Part shown: one piece after another, positions 1 to 10,297 of the stretch
How positions within the stretch are numbered: the stretch's first letter is position 1
Layout: every line of letters begins with the position of its first letter
Source of the DNA: Cytidiella melzeri
Lineage: Eukaryota > Basidiomycota > Agaricomycetes > Polyporales > Irpicaceae
Direction: 5' to 3'
Assembly: GCA_022592445.1 (NCBI GenBank)
Contig: JABYQR010000112.1
Coordinates: 1-64,000 of the forward strand
Length of the DNA: 64,000 nt
The notes under the pieces: generated by a model
Database searches by the model: none
What the model was told of the DNA's origin: nothing
The model's input: the letters and a program-made list of their open reading frames with translations, nothing else
Translations under genes and position numbers: made by a program

Positions 1-570
1 AGTCGATACAGGGAGCTGCTTACAATTAAAAGATAGTATTATTACAGCTGATGATGCAGAGAAGAATATTGGTTATCAAAAAGGAAATCTCCAGCGAAGA
101 AAAATCTTTTGGGTTGAGACGGCAAGAAGAATTGATAGAGATTTGAGACAGTCAGGCACCTCAGGCACGCGAGGTAGAAAAGACATGGATGGCGCAAGGG
201 CTACGACGGGATAGGGACAGGAAAGGTGGGAGAAGGTTCTGGATGGGCAAGGGTGAAAGAGGCACAGAAAGAGTGAGAGAAGGGGAGAGGAGGAGGGGGA
301 GGAGGGGTGGGGAGTTGTACTTTACTGATTAACTGTTGACGTTGACTGTTGAAAGATCAAACACGCCGATCACCGCATAGATCAAGGTGCTACTCCAGTA
401 TGCAAAGGGTGTGAGCACCTGTTCATTTTCAGAGTCTATGTCGATTTGCTGTGCTTACCAGGTAAGGATGCCACTTCTTTCTTGAGGCATGAACTTCAAG
501 TTCTCAGTAGCAATTGACATAAACAAACAAATTGTGAATTCTACGCTCATAGTAAAATACAAAAGCCATG
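1..570. other. Left flank of the accessory block, no gene seen
   Basis: This stretch lies downstream of the WLM gene and shows no convincing coding signal. Its first 50 bases carry an AT-rich sequence (20-48) that recurs in inverted orientation near 20,191-20,219. Positions 230-310 are G/A rich. Confidence 0.5.
20..48 (+). repeat. AT-rich inverted repeat, left copy
   Basis: This sequence contains an uninterrupted 20-base core, TAAAAGATAGTATTATTACA. The core recurs as its reverse complement at the right edge of the accessory block. Confidence 0.6.
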
Positions 571-2184
571 TTATTCGGGCACCCCTTCCCAGTCACTTTC
601 ACCTCTAGGTGTACCACAGACGGAACATGCCAGATGGTCTGATTTGTTCGTTCTGAAGAGGTGTTAGCAATCAATACGCAATCTTTGTATGATAAGATTA
701 GCACATACAGTGTGCACACTAAGCACGACCAACCATCGACTGCCGCTGACGTGCCACATGCTGGAGTACAAGGCATCAGGAAGTCGTCGATAAAGGCGTC
801 AAGGGTAGTCTGCGTCAGCCTTTCTGCGTTGGCATCTGAATCGAGAAGCGTTTGTCATCGGTCTTGGTCTGTCTCTGGTGTGAGGGAGTCAGACTCTGAA
901 TCTGAGTCTTCAAGATCCACAGAAGAACTCGACGCTGGCTCTAGACAATGAAAAAGTGTTGAGGAACACTGTTGACAACACTGGGGATGAACAGTACCTG
1001 CGGTTTGGCTTTGCAACGCTAACAACCGACGTTCAGCAGCAATAGCATGAGCTTCCCTAGCCTTTTTGCTGTTTTAACGGCGTCAGTCAGTACATCAATA
1101 AACCCAGGACCTTGAGGTTTACCTGCCAGCCTGCTTTCGAAACCCTGCACCTGCTTTCTTGATGCTCTCATCTTCAACGTGTTCATCCAAGGCTCTTCCA
1201 ACCCCGTTGAAGGTTCCCTGCGCTGTTACACGCGACCCAGCCTTGTGTTTCCTGGTTGTTTGACGGCCGGTGTGGTTTGAAGGCCCGCCGTGTCGTCTGC
1301 GCTGTTGCAAGGAGGAAGGCTGAGGTCGAGAGTGAGCACCGCCACACTGAATTGATTCAAAGAAGGCGTGAGGGTGACTGGCAGAGCTATGAGGTTATAC
1401 ACACTTACCATATACTCAGGTAATCCGGTCTCGTCCAGTCCCTGACCGCCTACGCGGACAGAGTCTCCGAGACGCTCGCCTGAGGACCAATAGCCTGGGA
1501 CTTGAGGTCAAATACCGCGTGGTCAGAGGGAGGATGTAAACGTACCATCTCCGTAGTAGCCCTTGTTCTGCAGCTCCTTCACCTCCCTGAGAAGCTGTGC
1601 CCACAGAGCTTGAAAGGCAGGGCTGTGATTCATATGCTGCATGGGAGCAGGTGAGTGTTGCAGGCGTGATGAGGGTTGCACAGCATACCTTAATGTGTGC
1701 CAACTAGCTCCTTGCTTCAGGAAAGACTCAGGTACTATTTACACCGAAGAAGAAACGTACCTCATGACATAGAGTCCCCAGGAGAGATGACACCTGCCGG
1801 AAATTCCCAGTGGCATCCCTGAGCACTATTCTCAAAGTTGCGCAAGAAGTCAACATGGACCCCCTGCCACTAAGACCGAAACTCACCGATAACTTCGTTG
1901 CTGTTCCAATTGCGCCCCAAAAATACTTTGTTGTACTGGTACTGAACATAACGTGGTCAGAATCTTCTTACATGTAGTCGCTTGAACTGACATGGACATA
2001 CCTCCTCGATGCTGTTCACCTGTAGTTGATGAGCCTTCATGACAGGCTTGACCTGCGCCATCAAGGCTCGGAGCAGCTGTCTGGCATCCTCCTGGGCAGC
2101 TGCATCCCGAACTGGCAGAGGGACAATGAAGTTGACGTAAGGATTCGGGTTGGCCTCCCGTTCATTGAGCCTGTGGTGCACCAT
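571..2184 (-). CDS. WLM (Wss1-like) metalloprotease with RanBP2-type zinc finger; one in-frame TGA
   Basis: A WLM-family zinc metalloprotease; Wss1/SPRTN relatives digest proteins crosslinked to DNA. The start ATG is 2182-2184, directly after an acceptor, so the 5' UTR probably has an intron. Reading the minus strand gives the WLM opening (NEREANPNPYVNFIVPLPV), then LGTLCHE, a 15-base micro-exon LAHIK (1689-1703), then HMNHSPAFQALW. Together these make the HExxHxxxxH zinc site with intact catalytic residues. A basic linker and an acidic Ser/Asp tail (exon ending at 855) follow. A TGA at 855-857 interrupts the frame; past it the frame stays open to a zinc finger WSCLVCTL..LACSVCGTPRG, split by an intron, and a TAA at 571-573. 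The TGA fits an Arg CGA mutated to TGA. If used, it yields a protease without its zinc finger. The catalytic domain is certain; the tail is less so. Confidence 0.82.
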
Positions 2185-2591
2185 CTAGGTGGAGATGGAC
2201 ATCAGTAAGGATGTATGCAACTCGTGACGGAACTCACCTCAAGAGTCAGTCCAATCCAACTTATGCAGCTAGGCGACACAGTCGCACAGGTTTACACGAC
2301 AGCTCTGGCGACACAGTCGCACAAGATGCGGGATCGATTGGATGCCACAGGCAGTCCCAGAAAAATAGACGTGGAAGGGAGAGGGCGAGAGAAAAGGAGA
2401 AAGCGAGAGTGAAAGCAGTCAAGGGCAAGGGCAACAGTGAGGGCAAAAACGAGGGCAACAAGGGCAACGACGAGGGCAACGACGAGGGCAACGATGAGGG
2501 AGAGGGCGAGGGCAACAATGAGGGAGAGAGCGAGGGCAACGAGGGCAAGGGCGAGGGCGAGGGCGAGGACAACAACAACACCTTTGCGTCC

Positions 2592-3513
2592 GGCCAGCAA
2601 ACGAGTGTCGACAGACTGCTCGATGCGGTTTGCGACTGCGCCACAAGCGTGTTGAGTCAGTACCACGCCACAAGCGTGTACTGAAGGATGAGTGGCGACG
2701 AGGGCGGCAACAAGGGCGAGGACGAGGGAGAGTGACAGAGGGCAAGGGCAACGGCGAGGAACGAGGGCAACGAGGGCGAGAAAGGGGGCAACAACGAGGG
2801 CAGCGAGGAGGGCGGCGAGGAGGGGCAGCAAGGAGGGCCAAAACGAGGGTGACGAGGGCGAGGATGGGAGCAACAACGAGGGCAGCGAGGAGGGCGGCGA
2901 GGGCAATGAGGGCGAGGGCAACAATGAGAGAGAGGGCAAGGGCGACAACGAGGGAGAGGACAAGCGCCCAGGCAGGGGATTGTTCAGTTCTCACGCGTCA
3001 CGCCTTGCCCTCTTGCCTCTTCCTTGCTCTCGTCCTTCCCTCTCTCTGATCCTCTCCAACGCCCTCATTGTCTTCTCTCACCCTCACCCTTCTCTTGCCC
3101 CCGTCTTGACGCTGCAGCCGTCGTCCTCACCCTCGTCGCCCTGTTTGCACCCTCGTCGTTGGCCTCCTCATTGCCCTCGTTGTTGTCCTCTCATTGCCCT
3201 CGTTGTTGCGCCCGTCCTCGCCCTCGTCATTGCCCTCGGTTTGGCCCTCCTCGCTGCCCTCCTCGTCGTCCTTCTCGCCGCCCTCGTTGTTGCCCCCTTT
3301 CTCGCCCTCGCCGCCCTCGTTTCTCGCCCTCGCCGCCCCTCGTTTCTCGTTGTTGCCCTTGCCCTCTGTCACTCTCCCTTGTCCTCGCCCTTGTTGCCGC
3401 CCTCGTCGCCACTCATCCTTCAGTACACGCTTGTGGCATGGTACGGACTCGACACGCTTGTGGCGTAGTCACAAACCGCATCGAGCAGTCTGTCGACACT
3501 CGTTTGCTGGCTG
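2592..3513. repeat. GA-rich minisatellite palindrome with about 160-base inverted arms
   Basis: The arm 2592-2757 and the reverse complement of about 3360-3513 are nearly identical. They share GTGTCGACAGACTGCTCGAT, two copies of CCACAAGCGTGT and GAAGGATGAGTGG. Inside each arm the sequence becomes a minisatellite of 6-9 base units like GAGGGCAAC/GAGGGCGAG, purine-rich on the plus strand left of about 2975 and pyrimidine-rich right of about 3060. A third arm lies at 14,411-14,571 and a partial one at 4756-4850. Confidence 0.8.
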
Positions 3514-3740
3514 GACACAAAGGAGGGTTGTTGCACGAGTGAATGTGGGATTGGGGTGTGCTTGGTTCTGAATTACATGTACGTCCTCCCGCCGTCTATG
3601 TACAGTCTTTGCCCAATCACCTCGCCTCTCCACCCCTAGACCAATAGGATCTTTCATTGCCTGACTTAAATTCACCAGTGAGTGGTGCTTTTTCTACATT
3701 CCTTCATCTTTATTCCTTGCACAGCACGCTTCTGGAAAAG

Positions 3741-3894
3741 TGCGAGACCGAGCGGCCACGGAGTTACACAACACCTAAGCCGTCTCACTCAATCTGACCC
3801 AGAAGATGTGCTAATTCTGCTCTTCCTCGCAACGATGATGACGTTGGGGTGTCGGCGATTACGGAGTTACATAACACCTCACTCGCTGGCCCCT
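3741..3894 (+). repeat. R repeat copy 1 (KDZ terminal-type repeat)
   Basis: This contains GAGTTACACAACACC, the CCGTCTCACTCAAT motif and a second GAGTTACATAACACCTC, ending CTGGCCCC. It matches the reverse complement of 14,063-14,210 over its whole length with scattered differences. Confidence 0.75.
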
Positions 3895-4755
3895 GGCTGA
3901 GTTTTTTGATGCCAATGCCGATCATTATTCCCAACATTGCCTTTGTACCTGCAATAGCCATCTAACTGATCTGTGTTCATGTTTAGAATGCCAACGCCGA
4001 TGTTCCGCCACGGTCTAATACTTGGATTTCTTTCGCAGACACGCTGATGGTAGTAGTGTCCAGCACGGTGTGTTTTGTTCCTTTCGTTCACAACTCCCTC
4101 TTGGTATGTTCTCATGACAAATGTTTTCATCCAGCGTTGTCAAAACCACTCATACTTTGCTCAAATCGCTCATCGCTGGAACTCTGATGTTGGCGCGCTA
4201 TTTTGTACGCTGGACCTGCTGTGTTTCAAGTTAAGCAGGCATTATACACGGGCTGGAGCAGGTTTTGACGTCGGTATGTGTTGGGGTTAATGCTGGCAAC
4301 GTTTGGACATTGGATTGTCGCTGTGTATAGACAAGGCTGCCTTCCCAAATGCGAAACCTTCATCCATGAGTGGTATGTGTGATGTCAGTATATGTCGCCA
4401 GGTCACCAAACAAAAGAAAGATGAATAAAAGGTTGATATGCATATATCGATGGATGTGGACTGTAGTAGTGAGCTGCTCACTTGGGACTGCAGTCAGAAA
4501 ATCTGTGAAGTCCGACACGCCCATCACGTGAGTACGCGTGTGACTGCCTGATCACCTGACAGTTCTGTTGACTGAGCGCCAACAGTAGTTTCCCAGGAGC
4601 CTTGCGTCTTCAACACACCTGCCTCATTCCGTGTCCATCTCCACCCTCATCGTTGTTCTCGCTATTGGCACCTCTACCCACCTGTAAGTGTGTTGCTCAC
4701 ACACACACACCCTCCATTCACCTCTTCTAGCCTCAGACCTGCTTCTACCAACCGC

Positions 4756-4850
4756 CGTACACGCTTGTGGCATTGTACAGGAAGTCTTGACACGCCTGTG
4801 GCGTTGTCTCAAACCGCATCGAGCAGTCTGCCGACACTCGTTTGCAGGGC
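4756..4850 (+). repeat. Partial copy of the palindrome arm
   Basis: It has the same orientation as the right arm of the 2592-3513 palindrome, with ACACGCTTGTGGCAT, CTGTGGCGTTG and CATCGAGCAGTCTG in the same order. It lies just upstream of gene A and carries no GA minisatellite. Confidence 0.75.
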
Positions 4851-4889
4851 GAATTCCAAGAACACACTTAGAAGGGTATAAGATTGGGC

Positions 4890-7130
4890 TGTGGTTGTGA
4901 ACTACGGATATACAGGCACGTTCTACGCTCTACCCTGCGCAACAACTTCACACTTTTGTTTCTTTCAATCATTAGCGATATTCTATTGCAATGGTGAGCC
5001 CCTCTTGTATGATCTTGATGTCAAGCTCACTGGCACATACCTGGCAATTGACCAGCCTGAATTGACCAGTTGGACGGAGAGGGTGACTATCCCCACCGAC
5101 ACCAACTACACCAGTAAGTCCAGTCCGCAACACAAGTGAATGTCTCATTCTTATTGCACACGTAGTTCGCTTCCACGATGGGCTGGTGGCCACCTTGTCC
5201 CCGGATGGCAAATACGTGATCACATCGCCCAACATGACATACATCCCCCAACCACCCTGGGGACGCTTGTCTGTTTCGTTAAAGGCAGACGGAAAATCCG
5301 GAATGGAGGACCTGCTTCAATGGCCACAGGTTTACTCTCCTCGATCAAAGCACAACTGGCTTCATTGTATGCCGAGGAGTAACTATCTGCGCCATCAGCC
5401 TCAAGTATGGGCTTCGCTGAAGGACGAAGATCTGCAGTCGTTCGAGGGCATTCTTCGCATTCTTTACGTTGTCAAACCATCTCGCTTAGAACCAATACGC
5501 GCAAGCTTGGACGAACTGAGTGCCGAGGTGGACGCGTTAGAGCAGCAGAAGGGTTATTCTCAGAATCTCTGTTGGATCCAGCTCAGTGCGAACACGCGTA
5601 CGCCCGCTTGTCTCTCGCAGCCACGAAGCGTGACCTGATCCTACAGTTCGTGGCTACGGAGCGGCAATACTGCATGGCAGTTGCGTGGATGACATGGGAC
5701 CATCTTGCTGCCACCATCCCACCGCCTAACGTTGCACCCGTCTGCACGATGATCTGATGGGCTGCTTTACAACAGATGCTGCCATAGCTCAACGTTGCTT
5801 CCACATCGGCATCCCAGTTTGGTACCTACGCATCGCCGACTGTCTCACAGCCAGAGACATCATCGTCTCTAGGGTGGGAGTGCAGCGACCAACTGGCATT
5901 GTTCTTACCACTGGCGTGTACAGCGACTCTCCGTTGTACACGGCAGCCCTGGCCCTGCCCAGTTAGATGCCATCTGTTTTGGCAGCATGGAGTACATCGA
6001 TGCAGAGGCAGTGCCTTACCCTACAGAGTACGGCTGTACGCCGTCTGAGTCCGAGAATGCAAGACCTGGACCCGCTGTCTCCTCAGCTCGTCAGCAGCAA
6101 GCTGGGCCTTCCCGTGCCATGTCCACAACACCTTCGCGTACCATCCCGTCAGCAAGTGTCCGCATGGAGCCATGTGAGTTACATAATGCCTAATAAGGCT
6201 TTCATGCTCACCTTCTTTTATGACAGATCGTCAACCAGTCCAACACAAGAATGGTGGGCGCTCGAAATTTGAGGACAAGCCATCCCCTCGCATTCCCCCT
6301 TTGCTTAGTGCCTGGGAGGACGCTCTTGTCAATCTCAATACCAGTCGCATGGTGACGCCCCCTTCTGGCTCCTGGGGTTCTGGGTCCCTGAGCCGGCTCT
6401 GGTGGTGGGTCCAGCCAACCCAGACAGAGTGCGCCGCTACGTGCTAAACTGGCTTAGCGTGCGTGACCCTGGTACTACGTGACTCGCACGATCAGGCATT
6501 GCCGTGCCATGTTTGTGCGATGGTGGCGTGCCTACCTTGATGACGGCCTGAACCCTTCCGCCTCCCCTCAAGCAAGCAAGGCCAGGAATCTCTCCAAAGT
6601 TCTGGACGTTTTGGCTGAAATCTTGACAAAACAATATCAACACCGAAGATCTGAAGCCAATGTGGTTGGGGCAGCCTGTCAGCTCTGTTGACAACAACCC
6701 TGTCGGGACGTGGCTTGGGAGCTGTCGGAGTTGGTTTCAGAATGGACCTGTTCATGCTCGACAGGGCTTCTACCAGCGGGATCGTGATCAGGCGGCGTCA
6801 GCAGCTGAGCGGGTGCAGCTGCTGAACCAAGTTTTCTCCGGTGGCAACATTATGCACGTTGCCTCAATTCCATCCAGTGACGTCGGCCTTGCGTCGCCAA
6901 ACTTGGTAGAGCGCGGCAAGTGCCTTGAGGGGCTTCGATGTCTCATGAAGTCATGGCCTCATCCCCCGGATGTCCTCAAGTCTGATATTTCTCTCAACGC
7001 TGTCGACGAACGTGTTCTCAGGCGCGTGGAAAAGGTCATCGCCAACTTTTATGTTGAGACCTTTGTCAAGGAATCTAGACGTGCACCCATTCTCCCTCGA
7101 CACTGTCCGCGTTTTGCTGCTTCGTCGTAG
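4890..7130 (+). pseudogene. Gene A: uncharacterised basidiomycete repeat-family protein, frame-disrupted
   Basis: I recognise only the general look of a large uncharacterised basidiomycete family and assign no function. Coding stretches include GRLSVSLKADGKSGMEDLL, ERQYCMAVAWMTWDHLA, MGCFTTDAAIAQRCF followed by HIGIPVWYLRIADCL, PALVVGPANPDRVRRYVLNW and WELSEL/FRMDLFMLDRAS. Introns are plausible, for example 6175-6227 (GTGAGT..GACAG). The reading frame jumps without splice sites near 5735-5750, 6468-6475 and 6735-6740. At the last site GAGTTGGTTTC looks like GAGTTGGGTTTC with one G lost. No start is clear: LLYDLDVKLTG (about 5006) is preceded by no obvious first exon. It faces away from WLM across the repeat zone. 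It is most likely a decayed accessory gene of the transposon. Confidence 0.6.
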
Positions 7131-7529
7131 TTCAGGCTGTCGGTGGTTTCATGTCTCTGATTCATATATCACTTTGTAACGTTTTAGCGCATCGGATATT
7201 CAACTTTCTCTGCTTGCTTGTTTTGACAACCTCCAACGCCCAATCTGGCAAAGCCTCAATGTCAAATTGTTGCTTCCTGCCCTGCAGGAGGAACGGCGAT
7301 CGCGACAGTTCTACAATGTTTTCTGGATGCAAGTGGCCCTGACGACCGCAATAGTTCTGCAACATTTTCTGGAATTGCTGTGGCTCTAGCCTCATTTGTG
7401 AGGCAAGTGTGTGCTTGAGATTTGTTTTTGTACAACGCTAATTTCGCTCGCTCTTTTTGCAGTTCCTTTGCTGAAACAAGAAAGGTAAGTCTTCTCTTCT
7501 CTATTTCCCTTTCCCTTACCCTTGCTGCT
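7131..7529. other. Gap between gene A and gene B
   Basis: No gene is supported. Open frames on both strands look like shadows; the stretch may hold the gene B promoter. Confidence 0.4.
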
Positions 7530-9721
7530 ATGAAGCCTTTCTCTGACAATGAGAGGGACTGGTTACACCTTACCTTTGCGACAGATGTTATCCAGCAAAA
7601 AATCAGATCGAATGCCCCCTGAGTTGAACAGTTAGACGAGCAAGGTCATGCAGTAAAGGTAGCTAGAGGTCGCCTCAAGGGAACCAAGACGGAGGCTTCA
7701 AGGCCGCAGCAGCCGAAATAACCAAACTCTATCTTCAGCGGTTTGGTTCTCAGTTCCAGGAAGACGAGAGTGACCGTAATTTTGCCTTACGTCGTTCTCT
7801 TCGCAAGAAGCAGGGGCATACTAGGACGACTCAGCAAAGAGCAGAAAGTGACGAACAGTTTCAAGAACGCATCGACATACCCAAGCTCACCGCTGTACGT
7901 CTTCCCAATGTCCTCATGTACCTTGCTAATCTTGAGCAGCACATCTATAGCTGGGTTACCGCTCATAGTCCCAACAAGGTGCAGCAGGCCAAGCCAGTCC
8001 GGCTCACAGATGATGCACCTTTCGCCCACCAGTACACAGCCTATGGAGTCTTCAAGGCCTCCAAGCCCATTGCGACATCTGCTCAACGTGGCGAGGAATC
8101 AGAGCAGGGCTCCTCAGCATCGTTCAGCATTGGCTCCTGGAACAGTAGCGTCAAGCAGACATTTGATAGTCGAACGCCTGAAGAGTTGGACGGCCTTCAG
8201 CGTAAAGCGGACCAGCTCAATGTTCGGCTTAAAGAGCCTCAGGACTCTGGTATGGACGATGTTATCCGAGCGCAGTGAGTGTTCATTGCAGTGTTCTTAC
8301 ATCAGCTGCCAACTTGTACTACAGAAAAGCAACTCAGCTTTGCGGAGACGTTCAGAAACGTCTGTCGTCCTGGTGGTCACAGACCGGATTTAGCGGGACA
8401 GTCATCTTGGGAGGCATGTTGTCGGGGGGAATTACCCACTATACGTATGTTGAATTCCCCTATGCCCTGGATACTTCCTCATCTTGTTTCTCAGCCTGAA
8501 CAACGCTGTTGATTGTCGGGGTCAGACTTTCATTCAGTACATGTGCAAACAGCTTGGCTGTACAGAGCTGCGTTGGCAGACATTGACGGACTTATTCTTC
8601 CAAGACATGTATGAGCGTATGTACCTGTCTTTATTTCTTGATATGCTGCTGAAAGGAGGACGCAGCTATGCTCAACAACAACATGGATCCCGTAGCTGCA
8701 GGCCAAACTGAATCATACAGCGCTGAAGCTGTCAAAGCCGGTCCTTCTCATCACAAAGACGCAGCTCATGTTATACCTGAAACCGACTTTCATCGGTTGA
8801 ATATGTTGGTAAGCACCCCATTTGATTGTCAGACTTCGGTACTGATTTTGTAGCAGCTTTCCGGTCAGTTAGCGCTATCTGAGCAGTCAGTCTCTCCAGA
8901 GCAGTCAGTCTCTGCCGAGAGGGTCAGTTGCCACAAAGATGTATTTATGCTATGGTAGCGATCAGCTTACACGTTCACTCCTACAGTTTTACCATCAATT
9001 GCCCATCTCTAATGAGCGTACCAGTTCGTTGTTTGAAGACGAAGGGACAAGGGACTACGAGGTTTATGCCGCAGATCGCAATCAAGTAAGCATTGCTTTG
9101 TCATTGCCAAGAAGTTCAACTGTACTTACCACGCTGCAGGAACCTTCTGATGCTAGCAGAGAAGGGCTGTTCCAGGGTAATGCTGCAGACGTCGTCGATC
9201 AACCTGACATCAATCATATTTCCGAGCCGGATGCTATTGGCAGCAATGAACCTGAATCTGTGAGTGTCTCGTCTGTACCACGTTGGCTATGACTGCTAAG
9301 CAGGTTTCAGAACATCCCGCCTTCCGAGTTGGCCAACACCGAGGCTGAGCCATTTCTCTTTACTGTTCGCTCAGGAGATACCATTTCAGATCCACCGACA
9401 CAGGAACATGCCAGTTCTACAGTTGGAACTGGAAGACGTTCCAATGTGAAGAAGCTTAAGGGTGGAGCCTCAGGGCCCAGTTGACAGAAGAAACCGCGAG
9501 TGTTGGCTTTATCATGTACCACGGACGACCCAGTATCGCTCTCAGCGTCGGCTGAGATCAGCAGCCGTGCAGACGTTGCAGGCTCGTCAGCGTTCCGTAC
9601 ACGGTCAGGTCGCTCAGTCAAGAAAAGAATCCCCGGCACCGCTGAGTATGACAGAGTTGCAGAACAACCACAAGTGAAGGCTAGGTCTGTCTCAAAGCCC
9701 TTGAACCATGTTACATGCTGA
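7530..9721 (+). pseudogene. Gene B: uncharacterised transposon-associated protein with in-frame TGAs
   Basis: The likely start is the ATG at 7530 (MKPFSDNERDWLHLTF). The frame meets TGA at 7620-7622 inside an otherwise continuous stretch (NAP-stop-VEQLDEQGHAVK). It then needs one inserted base near 7693 to join FKAAAAEITKLYLQRFGSQF. Open coding follows to 8276 (RTPEELDGLQRKADQL). Spliced exons carry a Gly-rich, membrane-like stretch WWSQTGFSGTVILGGMLSGG (about 8368-8430), LNNAVDCRGQTFIQYMCKQL, and low-complexity acidic exons (9000-9260). The last exon is cut by TGA at 9482-9484 (GPS-stop-QKKPRV) and ends at 9721 after a basic Ser/Arg-rich tail that looks nuclear. No known domain is recognised. 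The opposite of decay, programmed readthrough, cannot be excluded from sequence alone. Confidence 0.5.
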
Positions 9722-10297
9722 CAGTTTTCTCCACAGGTCTCAAAAATAGCGTAGTCGTGTGTTAGATACCATTTTCAAATTCTGAAATTTGTGAGACTGA
9801 ATCGAGTTGTAGTGTTAGCAGTGAAATCGTAATCTCAACTACCAATCCAAACTTGGTTAAGATTATGAGTGCTGAACCTGACGCCAGAGCAGCTTGACTC
9901 ATTTACAACCAGGCACCTGAAGTGGCACAACATGGTTTTGAGGGGCCTCCCGTTCAAAATCTTAGACAAGGTATAATCGACTAGAATTTTTTTGGCTAGC
10001 TGTTTTTGTGGCTGACCAAATTTCTCGAAGAGCAGAATTGCTAAGCAAGCAAGAATTCAACGCCGAACACACGAAGCTGCACGGCCTTGGATGAAATTGG
10101 GAGGTATCCAGGCATCATGTGTCACGCATTTTTTGTGAGTATGCAGCAAGTTGAATTTATACTGCGACTTCTCTCACCATACATAAAGTGCGGTGCCTTG
10201 CCTCAGTACCCTCGTTATCCTGCCCTGCCAGCCACTACATTCTACCAACAACAACTCATCCGCTTGTCTACTCTCCACATCGTACTGCTTGCCTACC
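9722..10297. other. Gap between gene B and gene C
   Basis: No gene is supported. The stretch is AT-richer than its neighbours and contains short open frames only. It probably holds the gene B 3' end and the gene C promoter. Confidence 0.4.

Larger units (their letters stand above)
2185..4889. promoter_or_regulatory. Divergent intergenic repeat zone between WLM and gene A
   Basis: This 2.7 kb gap separates two diverging genes. From left to right it holds the WLM 5' UTR with its intron, a motif with repeated GCGACACAGTCGCAC (about 2270-2335), a GA-rich palindrome (2592-3513), an R repeat (3741-3894), a sequence containing CATCACGTGAGTACGCG followed by CACCTGACAG (4525-4563), and a second copy of the ACACGCTTGTGG module (4756-4850). 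The same modules recur between TET/JBP and KDZ at 13,985-15,361, so they probably hold promoters. The open frames through the GA repeats are low-complexity and are not called as genes. Confidence 0.55.

Noticed and set aside
2211..2994. Long open frames on both strands (Glu/Gly/Asn-rich, or Pro/Ser/Leu-rich) through the GA minisatellite
   Set aside because: They are translations of a 6-9 base repeat with no start context, introns or family; the same repeat is open in several frames at once.
3024..3542. Open frames rich in Pro/Ser/Arg or Leu/Val/Ala, membrane-like in one frame
   Set aside because: Inverted copy of the same minisatellite; hydrophobicity is a by-product of CTC/GCC/CTT units.
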